From positions 57,652,793 through 57,716,792 of the forward strand of contig CM042084.1 in NCBI GenBank assembly GCA_023512835.1: DNA of 64,000 nt. Reading direction: 5' to 3'. The notes beneath the pieces are model-generated. The model ran no database searches. It was not told the origin of the DNA and saw only the letters and a list, made by a program, of their open reading frames with translations. Position 1 is the stretch's first letter, and each line of letters opens with the position of its first letter. The position numbers and the translations under genes were made by a program. Shown in pieces: positions 35,095-46,000 of the stretch. This DNA is from Taxillus chinensis. Taxonomy: Eukaryota > Streptophyta > Magnoliopsida > Santalales > Loranthaceae.

Positions 35095-36508
35095 TGTTGC
35101 TTCAAACCCAGAATTTGGATTATGCGAATAAAACCCTATGTAATTTAATTTGAGACATTGCATGTTTTATCTTAAGTTGTTATAGAAGATATGATATTAA
35201 TCCGGACCTTCACTCGTGAGAGAAAAGCTGAAGACAATATACATAATCCTGATCTGAACAAGATTGAGTGTTATCAAACACTTGGTAAATAACCAAGTCT
35301 ACACTTCATACGGAATAAGGATCATTCGTGCGGACTAAACACTTAAAGCTACGGACTAAGGATTCCACATCTTAAAGTTTAAACGGACTAAGTCAAATAG
35401 ATATGGAATAAGAATCCTAGTCTACATCTCGCACGGAGTAAGAGAAAGTCATTGCAGAATAAAAAGCTAAGTCTTATACTCAAGCGGACTAAGGACAAGA
35501 AGACACGGAGTAAGGAATCCGAGTCTTTCATACATGTGGAGTAAGGAACGACTTGTGTGGAATAAGGACCCAAGTCCTTTATTCGCACGGAGTAAGGAAA
35601 AGTAATGCAGAGTAAGGAATTTGACCTTTTACTCATGCGGAGTAAGGATACGCTGATACGGAGTAAGCCATCCGGTCCTTTCAACTCATGCGGAGTAAGG
35701 AAGCACTGATATGGAGTAAGCTCTCCAGACTTCTCGTTCATAAGGAGTAAGGAAGTGCTGACATGGAATAAGGATTCCAGTATCAAATTAACACGGTGTA
35801 AGCAACCACTGACACGGAGTAAGGATCCGAGCTTCATTAACACGGAGTAAGGAACCTCACAACGGATTAAGAAGATGCTACTGCAACTTATCTTCTTCGC
35901 ATTCAAAGTCGTCAGCTCATTGTTTCCTGATGTAAGACAAACTCGTTGAGAACCTAAAATATCTTACACATGGATCACGCGAATATGTGAGCATTACTTT
36001 AACTGCATTTGGGAACTCGCAAAGATGCCTATGTTTTACAAACCCAATATCTTGAACTTCACATCCACAGCAATCATGGCATAGAGAATTCCGAGGAACA
36101 GTCAATGCTGCACGTTGCTCGGAAGAACAAGTATCAAAGATGTTTTTGTTGGATGGTTATATATATTAACACTTGTATATTTTCATATAATGTATGCATA
36201 GGTGCAAAAGTGTAAAAGTGTATAATTGCGTACATGTACAAGAGCAAATTGAGATAAAATTGGCTAATGTATGAGTAATTGTAAACAGAGTGCTAGAGAG
36301 TTTTATAGTAGATCGAAAAGCTTTACAAGTTTTAATCTGCTTCTATTTTGTTGTAATTATCTCTTGATAATAAAACAAAAAACTTTCACTACCTGGTTAT
36401 CTTTCGCATTGATTATATCTCTTAACTAGATAAGTGTTGTACCAGAGATGAGCAAAAGAGTTTCGATAAGAGCCTAGTCACCCCCCTCTAGGGTCCCAGG
36501 GACCAACA
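35095..36508 (+). repeat. 3' LTR of the SIRE-type element
   Basis: Partner of 23359-24772, the same length (1,414 bp) with no net indel. TATA-like at 36157-36166 and AATAAA at 36369-36374. It includes the second GGAGTAAGGA motif array (about 35310-35855). It ends GGGACCAACA. Confidence 0.95.
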
Positions 36509-37210
36509 GAGACTTTTCGCGATTCTCAGGAAGATTTGAGTCGTACTACTGGTGCATTTCCTTATATTTCTCCTAGGATCTTATGACACTTAGTTTCTAC
36601 TGAATGGTTTGAGGATTCTGATATCACTAACTTTTTTTATGCGTTACGGCGGATCATCGCGGCACACCCGAACCGTTTCCCTTATGGACCTCAATCCAAG
36701 ATTTTTCCATTAATTGATGCGAAAAATATAGAGCTTCGCAGCAACCCATTTGAAGATTATATCAATGGGCGCCATCTCCCTTTTCGACCTTGGGATGATT
36801 TGGGGTTTATTTTATTCTAGTGTTTCTCACTGGCCATTTTATTGTCCTCCATCTTCATCTCAACTGCCGTTGTCTTTATCTTTATGACTCATTGGGCAAG
36901 GGTTCCTTGAAAAGGCGGTTCGAGAGTATCCATCGTCTCCATCAATGCCTAAATGTAGCTCCGATTAGCCTTCATTTCTTTGAGCGGTGTGGCCAGTCGA
37001 AGCTAGTTCGTTTGCTACCACTGCATGTTGCCCCTCATGTTCCCTAGTAAGCTGATAGTGCTATTCATGGCCCCTTTGTTTATTATTTTCTTATAGCCTT
37101 TTCGCAACACCTTGGCAGTACTTGGGGCCCAGATTCACCACCACTTGATCCACATGAGGCTCGCGAGATGGTTTCCCGTTTACTTTTCCACTTCAGTGAC
37201 CCTACCTCGT
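36509..37210 (+). pseudogene. Ulp1-type ORF, piece 3: inactive Ulp1-like protease domain
   Basis: The ORF broken at 23359 continues here after the copia element: TFRDSQEDLSR, DSDITNFFYALRRIIAAHPN, IFPLIDAKNIELRSNPFEDY and RPWDDLGF. A frame change near 36819 follows. The protease core reads LTGHFIVLHLHLNCRCLYLY then DSLGKGSLKRRF. The His codon is at 36835-36837 and the Asp codon at 36886-36888, exactly 17 residues apart. At the Gln site (37045-37050) stand TAG and TAA. Six codons after the second, at 37066-37068, the expected Cys is His (CAT), followed by GPFVYYF. The usual tail has D-C-G, so this copy has lost both nucleophile and Gln. It ends near 37209, just upstream of a polypurine tract. 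Confidence 0.65.
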
Positions 37211-37303
37211 GATCCTTTTGTTATGCAGTATCTTTTTCTCTTTCTCTACTCTTTTTTTGTTCCTGTTTGTTTCTTTCTGCATTGAGGACACTGCTTCTTT
37301 TAT

Positions 37304-38684
37304 GTGTGGGGTGGGGGTGTTACACACTTGATGAACGTAATTTATATAGAGATTTTGTATTTAGTTTTCCCCTATTTACAGTCATTTTCATAGTATTTTT
37401 AGTGTTTTAATTATAAATTAGTGTTAAATTATGTTGTTTGCCATGTTTTAGTGTTTTGTAGAATTACCTTGTGTTTTAAGTGTATTTTGCAGCAAACAGA
37501 GAAGAATCGAGAGAGTTAGAGCCTAAGATGGCCCTACATAAAGGTTATCGTCACGACAAGTCTTTTTGCCTTCGTCACGGCATAGAAGAACTGCATTTTT
37601 CGTCGCAACAGGCCTTTGCCTTCGTCACGATAGACGTCATCCTTTGCCCCTTTTTGTCATTTACATCTCCACTAGAAATTTTAGATTTCCCTAAAGCGGT
37701 CAACCAAAACGTGTGGAATTATCTTTCTTCCATTTTTGGAGTGGCAATAGAGTTTTATATATGGAGAAAGCCATTGGAGAGAGGAAGAGAGAAAAAAGAC
37801 TTGAAGAAATTTCCTTAAATTCATCCACCATTAAAGGGTAACCCAAGGCTGTTCGTTCTAGAAGATCATTGAAGATTGAAGATTGAAGATTGGAGGATTT
37901 GCACTTTGTGACAGAGAGAGTCGTTCTTCCCCTTCTTAATTTCTCAATCTACTTGTAAGAGAAATTCATTTGAATATTTATTTCATCATGAGCGAGAAGT
38001 TTCCTTATGCTTAGGGATTGGGAATAGCCTAACCCCAATCATTTGTTCTATAAATTTTTAATGTAATTTTGATATAACATTTCCATTGCCTGATTTCATC
38101 CTAGCATTATCATGTTTGTTTGTTGAATGTGAGGCCTGCATATTTACAAACTATTAGAAATTGGATTAAGGACCGAAAGGTGACGTTTGATTATCTAAAC
38201 TCTAAGATTGAGACTTAGGCATAGCAGTCACGAAAGTAGTCTGCCAACTTAAGGGGACCCATGAACATCACAGACCTTTAAAGGGTCGAATATTGTCCCA
38301 ATGTGCCACGAGAGTAGGTTATTGCAAGGTTTCGACACACCGTTAATCACGCGAAAGCAGCTAATGGTTAATTTAGGACTGTTCACCCTCAAGCCCTTAG
38401 AAATTGCATGTTGAATTATATTTAAAATTAAAATGAATGATTGGGTAGCGGTAAAAACAAATTCCTTAAGTGTCTTTATCCTTGATTTATTTTTCTTAAT
38501 TGTATCGTTCAATTATTTTATCATTTTAATTACTGAAAACTATCCTTCGATCGCTTAGACAAATAGTTTGTTCCATTCTTAAGGATTTCTATCTTGTCCC
38601 CGTGAGATCGACTCACACTTCGTGACTAGCTACCGCTACGCCGTCCTTTTGCGGTTACTAGGTGAATTTAGCACCTATAAACAC
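37304..38684 (+). repeat. Polypurine tract and LTR-like segment of the Ulp1-type element
   Basis: ATTGAGGACACTGC (about 37281) followed by GTGTGGGGTGGGGG (37304-37317) resembles the region before the 3' LTR of large plant gypsy elements such as Athila. A candidate LTR begins TGTTACACAC at 37318 and may end at CCTATAAACA near 38684. Near its end it has CCCCGTGAGATCGACTC, a phrase typical of such LTR ends. The left LTR is not in the window, so this is a single-ended assignment. Confidence 0.5.
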
Positions 38685-39259
38685 TTGAGCTTTTTCTCCC
38701 TCACTTGGGATGTTTTGGAGTTTACCTTGTCATGATTTAACAATGTTTTAACATTCTCTTGTGATCTAGCTTTGTCGCCTTATAGTGGTACTTTTTTGCA
38801 CATCTTAATATGTTTAAGCCTTTCTTTTTCTTTTCTTTTAATTTAGCTATTTTCCATGTCATTGTGGATGAAATGCATCACTTAGTTTGCGTGTAATCAA
38901 TTCTGTAGGCATGCTCATGATTAGGTTTTTTTTTGCACCTTACTATGACTATTATGCTATTTTTCATCACTTCACAGCTTAGTTTCATTGCAACATTGGT
39001 AGTCTGGGATGAGTTGCCTGTTGACTTTGAGAAAAATGCCTTGAAAAGAAAGAAAATAAAAGAAAGCAATTGTATGGACCATAAGACTACATAATCCATC
39101 AAAGGGGAGAGCATAAAATGCAACCCTGAGTAAGGTTGTGTAGGACATCCGTGCATACACCCCTTTAAAAAAACAAAACAAACAAAAGCAATAGAAAAGG
39201 GGAATAAAAGAAATAGAATAATGATGTTGTTTTTCGGTGCCTTAGAGGAGGAAAAGGCA
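38685..39259 (+). other. Retroelement leader-like noncoding DNA
   Basis: T-rich then A-rich sequence with AAAGAAAGAAAATAAAAGAAAG-like purine runs. It sits between the LTR-like segment and a copia gag relic. No coding sequence is seen. Confidence 0.4.
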
Positions 39260-40827
39260 ATAGAATGAAGAAGAAGAAGTTGATCTGGAGGAGGAGCTCG
39301 AGCTTGCAACAGAGGAGATTTGCACGAGAGGGCGTAAAATCAAGCAACTCAAAGGAGAGCTCAAACAAGCCAAGGGAGAGCTTGTAGAAGTCAAAGGAGA
39401 AAAGGACAAGGTGCTAGGAACTCACCACTAGAGACACCATAATCCAATGATTTGAAGAAGAGCTAGTAGACCTTCGAAAGAAGATCTCAAAAGATAAGGT
39501 CACTCAAGCCTCAACCTCTAAATGCATCTAGATCACATCTCTCACAACACCAAAGATTGCTCAGAAAACTAGGGCAACACTGCAGTAGGATAGGAAGGAG
39601 ATTACGACACTGCAGATAGCGAAGAAGGTCATCAATCCAGATTTCCATAACAATCCTAAGAAGACCACCGTTGTGACCCATAGCAACAAGAAAAGAAAGG
39701 GTGGTGTAAATGATGAGAAGATAGAGAGACATCCGAAGGAGTCCAAGACTACTGAAGTGAACAAATGCATTTAAAAATCTGATCATTCCAAGAATGTGAA
39801 GAAATCTAATGCATACGTCATTTCCACAAATGTGTGGATGCCCCTCATGAAAGAAGGTAAACCTATGAAGCCAACCATCAAGGCCAAGTCTGTCTTGAAG
39901 AAGATCTCAGATGTCTAGAATCTTAGCAACACCAGGTTTCAGGGTCACTGCTACTACTGTGCGATATGGGGTCACATGGCCAGATTCTGTTAGTGGAGGT
40001 ATCCAGTACAAGCTTCTAGAACATAGATGAAAACATCCAAAAAGAGCTTGTGTTCGACGAAAAGAAGGAAACCAGTAAGAAGTTTATGCACTTACTATCA
40101 AAAACAAGGACATGATGAGACTTCATGCTGGTGGAAGCCGAAGCCCATTACCACGAACAACAAGTTTGTTGTACTTGCAGACTTAGAGGTTTGTGATAAG
40201 TGTGACAGTGAACGTCACAGTGCAATGAAAGTGCTTATTCCTGAGCAGAATAAGAAGAAGAACGCTGTGAAGGTTCAAGAGAAAAGAAAAGAGAAAGCAT
40301 CTCAGAAGACTGTGAAGCCTACACCTTAGGGGGAGTGCTTTAAGTATAAAGTAAAACATGAAGAGCGCTTCAAGTCTAAAGTAAAAAAATTCTACATAGT
40401 TAAGGGAAAGAAAGTGGCTCATATTGCCGAGATTGCATTGAAGGCAAACATTAAGGACAGACAATGGATCCTTGATAGTGGCTGCTCAGGTCACATGACT
40501 GGTGACCTAAAGAAACTGTCAGATGTGAACAAGGACAAATCTAGCAAGGTAAGATTTCGCAATGATAGCTCTCTGAAAATTAAGGGGCTAGGATTTACCA
40601 AATGGGGAAAGAACAAACTGAAGGATGTCTTGCATGTTGAAGGATTGAAATACAATCTAGCATTTGTCAGTCAGCTATGTGATACAGGTCATGGAGTGAC
40701 CTTTACAAAAATTGGTTGTCAAGTGAAGAGAGAAAATGGCAACACAGTAGCAACTGGAAGAAGGACAGATGGGGGCTTGTATGTGATTGATGAAAACAAG
40801 ACCCATAGCTATCGGTTGTTCTCATGA
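39260..40827 (+). pseudogene. Ty1/copia gag and protease relic
   Basis: Gag begins as a Glu/Lys-rich coiled coil (EELELATEEI, KIKQLKGELKQAKGELVEVK), then a decayed middle. A CCHC knuckle CYYCAIWGHMARFC lies near 39953, and a second one CTYYQKQGHDETSC near 40098 has its second Cys replaced by Tyr. The open frame 40414-40827 contains the protease motif WILDSGCSGHMTGD near 40466 and DVLHVEGLKYNLAFVSQLCD. It ends at 40825. No integrase or RT follows on this strand, so it is truncated. Confidence 0.8.
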
Positions 40828-42299
40828 TCCTATTGGTTGTCATTGTTGTCAACATTATGCAGAAACGGGTGGATGCTGGGTCAAAGATTCGTACTGGATT
40901 GGATAACTTCATAGAGTGATCTCTTAGAGGGAGTCTAACCATGTACCTAAAAATGTCGAAGATCTGGGTCGAAGACTCGTAGATCCACAGGGTCGAAGAT
41001 TCGAAGACCGTAGGTGTAGAGCAGCGTCTCGGAGACTCGAAGACTTGCAGGCTCGAAGACTAGTCGGGTGTAGAGTGGCAGTGTCACTGGGTCAAAGCTC
41101 GAAGGGTCAAAGATTGGGAGACCCGTTGCTGTGAACAGAGACCCATTGATGTGAATAGAAGATTAGCCAAGTCAGTTGGTCACTGGTTCTAGCTTGGACT
41201 CGAAGACTCAGAGCCTTAACCCGACGATCGAGTGTCGCTAGTCGAAGCTCATGGGGTCGAAGGTTCTGACTCGAAGAGTCGAAGGTACAAACTTGAAGAT
41301 TATAGAATATGCACTTCATAGAGAATCAGTGAGGCTATGAAGCAATCATCTTCGAGGCTGTGGCTAATCGAAGGAGTGTAATGTAGTGAAGGTCTCCGTT
41401 TAAGTAAGTCGCTTGGACAACGTATCTGAACATGTTAAGTATCGGAATAAACACGTGGACGTCATCCGAGGCTGGAGTACTATGTTTCAACAATGGAGAT
41501 CAGAAGGTGAAACATGTCCAACCCTAGCAGAGGTTTCATGCAACGGCTATCCTATAAAAGACAAGCAGATGCCTTACTTCAAGTGTGCGTCGAATATTTT
41601 CATCATACATGAAAGGTATCTAGAGAGATACAAAAGACGCAGAGTAGCTCGGATACGGACACGGAGTTAGGAAGATTGAAAGCAAGATAACAATGAGTTC
41701 ATTCGGCTTTATTCTTCATACATTCAACGAACAAATAGTGAGTTTGGCAAAGAAGTGAGTGAAGGTCAAGTAGTGCAAATAGTTGAACACATAGAAGTAG
41801 ATTGCGCTAGACGGTTCTTCACGGTGAGTGAGTAACTGAAGTAATACTATTTTCGTATTTGCATTTAAAAGAGAAGAAAGTTGTTCCTGTTGTAACAAGG
41901 GCTAAACCCTATTGTATTAAAAGCATATAGTGGATTTGACTCGGTGTAGGTACCCTCACCACCGTGGAGGAGGGCTAGACCCTATGGGAGATAGTTTCCT
42001 GTCTTTGTTTTTTTATCTCCCATACATATCTGTTGTCCAATTGATCTTGCATAAGACACTAAAATACCACCCAACCAATAACCACATCTGCAAGAATAAC
42101 TCTGATAAGTAAACTACTCCTTAAAACTAAAGAGAATTAGTTTAAGTATACAGATTCACCCCCTCCTCCTCTCTGTATACATACGCATATACCTACATGA
42201 TCTTGTTTGGATCTTGGGATTATCAAGTTAATAAGTCCACATAGGTCCATATGCAAAAGCGCTAGTGGGTGTGTGATTGAGGTTTTATCCACACTCTTG
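40828..42299 (+). repeat. LTR-like DNA with TCGAAG-rich array
   Basis: It begins near GGTTGTCATTGTTGTCAACA (40834), a start-like word seen again inverted near 42780-42800 and in part near 43340. The core 40955-41310 repeats TCGAAGA(C/T)TCG words more than ten times at irregular spacing. The right end has AGATTCACCCCCTCCTCCTC (about 42152), like a copia LTR end. Whether it is one LTR or two joined pieces is unclear. Confidence 0.5.
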
Positions 42300-42800
42300 A
42301 AAGAGTATTTCACCTACTTACCAAGCTGACAATCTCTACATAGGTGTTCTTTCTCATACACATGCTTGAGTAAGCCCTCAACCAAATTAAGAGAAGCAAG
42401 TTTAGATATAGTCTTAAAATTTAAATGAATAAATCTTTTGTGCCACAACCAACTAATATCAGGTGAAGCTTTGAACAGAAACCAAATTCGTTCATTAGAT
42501 TGAGCATTACCAAAGACCAATTTATAGACATTACCTTGTCTATGTCTGCTTAGCTTCACCTCTTTGGAGATAGAATCTATGAGACAATTGTTCTTCACCC
42601 GACTGCACTTTAGGTCTTTGAGTCTATAAGTCTTAGAATCTTCTTCGACCCTACAGATCTACAAGTCTCCGAGTCAACTTGGGCAAATTATATTAGTGAA
42701 CATAGTACATAATTAGACTCACTCTATGAGGTTATCCAAGCAAGTATAGAATGTTGCTGCCCACTTGCTAAACACAAACTGTTGACAATAATGACAACCC
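42300..42800 (-). pseudogene. Copia integrase zinc-finger relic joined to LTR-like DNA
   Basis: The minus frame 42598-42314 reads GNVYKLVFGNAQSNERIWF, then SWLWHKRFIHLNFKTISKLA and CRDCQLGK, the HHCC-type start of a copia integrase. Upstream of it, 42800-42605 reversed resembles 40834-41060: GGTTGTCATTATTGTCAACA, GGATAACCTCATAGAGTGA, GTAGATCTGTAGGGTCGAAG. This LTR-to-integrase joint suggests deletion or recombination. Confidence 0.6.
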
Positions 42801-43000
42801 AAAAAGGCTATGGGAACAACAATCTCTCCCTTTGGAATTGTTGGTAACATACATAAACTACCATGTGTTTGCAAGGATGGATCAAATAAAAAAAACTCCC
42901 CCTCCAGGATAGCTCCCCCCCTGTACTACAACATTCTCCCCCCCTTTGCCAACCAATTGCAAAAAAAGAGAAGGGGATTCTACCAGCACCCTAAATGAAG
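42801..43000 (-). other. Polypurine-rich spacer next to copia RNase H relic
   Basis: On the minus strand GGGGGGAGAATGTTG and GGGGGGAGCTATCC lie just after the RNase H relic, where a polypurine tract is expected. No LTR pair could be confirmed. Confidence 0.45.
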
Positions 43001-43230
43001 GGAGGAACCTACACAGACAACCTACGTCTATACCGGTCAAATAGCTTTGTAGATAGAGGCTTGATAAGAATATCTGCAATCTGTTCCTAAGTTGGGACAT
43101 ACACTAGTTGCACATTCCCCTCTTCCACTTGTTCCTTAATATAGTGATAGTGATAGTCAATATGCTTGGTTTTCGAGTGTTGGACTGGATTCCTATTTAT
43201 GCTAATAGTACTCTGGTTATCAACCTATAT
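43001..43230 (-). pseudogene. Copia RNase H C-terminal relic
   Basis: The minus strand reads VDNQSTISINRNPVQHSKTK, HIDYHYHYIKEQVEEGN, then VQLVYVPT, stop, EQIADILIKPLS and FDRYRR. This is the end of a Ty1/copia polyprotein. It is cut off on its 5' side by a repeat array. Confidence 0.8.
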
Positions 43231-43488
43231 ATTAACAGGTAACTCCACGTTAACTCCCAAGTCTGACAGTTGAGTATGCATCCATACCACCTAAGTGTTA
43301 TTCTAAATGCGAGTTGTTGAGAGTTGGCATAGCTGATTGTGTTGTCATTGTTGTCAATCATAGTGCTGTCAACCACAGTACTTGTTGTCAACCTTAAATG
43401 AAGATTGAGTTAGACATCTATTTAAGACCAAATTACATCATATGAAAGAGGAGGTCCAGAGAAGCAGATATCATCTAAAAGGCTGACA

Positions 43489-43851
43489 GTTTATCCAACC
43501 GTGTACATATAATGGTGAGGAAATTCATAGATTTTTAGCTCTAAATTGTATCAAATGTTACCCATGGATAGACAACTTTAAGCTCTACAAGTTTACTTTT
43601 GACCTCGAGTTGTTTTGAGCTCTATACAAAAAGTTATGGGTCATACACATGTAAATGGCTGACAGTCTATCCAACCATGTACACATAATCATAGAGCCGT
43701 GCAAACTTTTTGAGCTCCAAATTGCACCAAATTTTACCCATAGATATAGAACTTCAAGATCTACGAGTTTGCTTTTGACCTCGAGTCATTTTGAGCTTTG
43801 TATAAAAAGTTATAAGTCATATACATCTGAATGGCTAACAGTGCATCCAAC
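43489..43851 (+). repeat. 176 bp tandem repeat, left part (two copies plus start of third)
   Basis: The word TCCAAC lies at 43494, 43670 and 43846, an exact 176 bp period. Each unit has TTTTGAGCTC, AAATTGCACCAAATTTTACC-like words, CTACGAGTTTGCTTTTGACC and AAAAAGTTAT. The third unit is cut at TCCAAC by the gypsy element and continues at 53409. Confidence 0.85.
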
Positions 43852-45989
43852 TGTCACGCCCCCAAATTCTGAAACCCACAGAACAAGGAATGCGACTTTC
43901 TCACGCCCATTCTAGGGGTCGAGGGATTGGGATCTGATTCTAACCTGTATAATACTACAACGGGGTAGCATTGTACTTGCAAATAAACCAATGCAACACA
44001 CAAGCTATTAGTAAACAAATATGCAAATAATCAGAGTCCAACCAATCAAGTTTGTAAAACTGCCACAGACCCGAGTCCGAAAAAGGAAATAGTTAAATAA
44101 TTCAAAGTAGAGGATAGGTTCATAACATGGCCCCTACTCTGAAAATGCTCCCACTAGCTCTGCTATGACTCCACCAGCTACTCCCTACGACCTGTAGAAA
44201 AAAAAAGAAATGTAGTAGGGTGAGCACGTGTGCCCAATAGGTGACCCCCAACCCTAACTTCCTGTTACATAAATTCTTAGATCTAAATGCTCAGTGTATG
44301 CTTGTGCTAATGTAGTGGTCTACTCTACCACCGAGGGCCTAAGTTAAGCCCTCGGAATAAAATAACTCCCATTTCATTTATTTACAACGAGCAATGAACA
44401 TTTCACAATCATGTCACCTAACTATTGACGTCATAACCCGACCATCCATATCCTCACAATCGACCCCAAGGGATCATGTATTTCTTTTCCCAATAGTCGT
44501 ATGTGGGACCCACGGTGTCCCTCTTGACAGCCTGCCACATACGGGACCTGGGTCAACCAGCCACTTAGGGGACCTGTGGCCTCTGGCCAGCCCTAGGTGG
44601 GACCTACAATTACCCAGCAACCTCCACAACCCAACTATCAATACACATATACCAAAACAACGAGCAAGACATGTAAAAATTAACATGTACAACATAGTAA
44701 GTATTTCAAGCATTTAAATCACCAAACACTATTAAACGTCACAGTTCCACATTTAAATCATCAACAGTCTCAAGCCAAAATGTTTATGAGTTTAACCGTA
44801 CAAAACCTTTATATTATTTACCTAATCACTATTCGAACTTAAACATATATATGTATATATGTATATAAATAAATATATATCTATTTATATATATATTTAT
44901 ATATGTATATCATTTACCTAGTTGCATTTATATAACAAATTATAATCATATGTATACATTATTTACCTATATATATATATATATATATATAAAACGGGAG
45001 CGTCGCGCTCCCTTTGTCTTCACGGTGCGCCCACAAGCACACCCTGGCAGCGGCGGCAGCACAGATGCCGCCGCCCTTCTTCACCACCCTTGCACGGCGA
45101 GACGCGTGGACGCCCGGATCCATGCAGCCGCTCGGACACATGGCGCACGGGTCGCCCAACGCGCGCGACGTCGCGCCGCCTCTCCACTGCCACCTCCGCG
45201 CGGATCGCACCAACCCGGCTGCGGTACCCCTGAAACTGCCGCCCGTGAAGCCGACGCTTGCCCTTCCCTCTACACGCCGGCGTGTCTGCAACCCCTTGAG
45301 CCGACATTCTTTCTCCCTTCCGACGGCGGGCTGTGGCCGACGCAAACGTCTCACCCCTCATCGCTTTGACTAGTCTAGACGTCAAATCACACACCGTACC
45401 CATACATTAAGAGATACAAATCGTGCAATAGGGTAAACAAAGAACCAGAATCACCTACCTGGATTTGGTTTGGAAAGATTGATTGAACAGTCCGCTTCAA
45501 ACCCTTCTGCGTCTCTCTGTCAAATTCTATGCACCAAAAGGAATGTAGGGTTTTTTACCCTAACTCCTCCTTTTATACCAATTTATTAATCATAATAATA
45601 TTGTTTATTAATCATAATAATAATAACAATAATATAAATTGTAATAATAATAATGATAATAATAACGCACCAATAAACCCGAATATTAAAATAATAATAA
45701 CTCGCTCAACTCTAATTCAGGCCTAACTTCCGACCTCACACAGGTGCGGGCCTTTACATCCTCCCCACCTTAGGACTTTTCGTCCCCGAAAAGACAAGTC
45801 ATCCACTACGAGGTAGCACTATCCCGGCTAACGAAAGTATGGACAACTTAGCTCTAATTAACATGATAGACAAAACACCCGTGAACAAAGTAACCATCCG
45901 CGCATCAAACCACACAACCAAATTAACAACCATAAGCACAATAAACAAAACAAGATTAACTACCTCAATGCACGGTACGGATCTTGACA
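43852..45989 (-). repeat. 3' LTR of the gypsy element (left)
   Basis: Begins TGTCACGCCCCCAAATTC and ends ATCTTGACA on the plus strand. It holds a (TA)n run at about 44968-44991, a CpG-rich block at 44995-45370 and ATAATAATAA repeats near 45585-45700. Long GC-rich frames inside are not genes, since the other LTR has them too. Confidence 0.95.
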
Positions 45990-46000
45990 CCCTCCCCACC
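45990..46000 (-). other. Polypurine tract of the gypsy element
   Basis: GGTGGGGAGGG on the minus strand lies directly before the 3' LTR and directly after the pol stop. Confidence 0.9.

Larger units (their letters stand above)
23359..36508 (+). mobile_element. Complete Ty1/copia retrotransposon, SIRE-type, 13.15 kb
   Basis: Two LTRs of exactly 1,414 bp bracket an iMet-type primer site, gag with two CCHC knuckles, protease, integrase, RT, RNase H, an extra ORF and a polypurine tract. LTR ends are TGTTG and CCAACA. Flanks are GAGAT (23354-23358) and GAGAC (36509-36513), a 5 bp target duplication with one change. The order protease, integrase, RT, RNase H marks Ty1/copia. Great length, long LTRs and a long ORF after pol fit the SIRE/Maximus group. 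Stops and frameshifts in gag and pol show it is defective. It split an older Ulp1-type ORF. Confidence 0.93.

Noticed and set aside
36820..37047. Taking the 75-codon frame as an independent gene
   Set aside because: It is the middle of a decayed Ulp1-like domain that continues on both sides after a frame change and stops.
44950..45403. 120-140 codon GC-rich frames, repeated at 52341-52806
   Set aside because: Present in both LTRs of the gypsy element in several phases with no domain; not a host gene.
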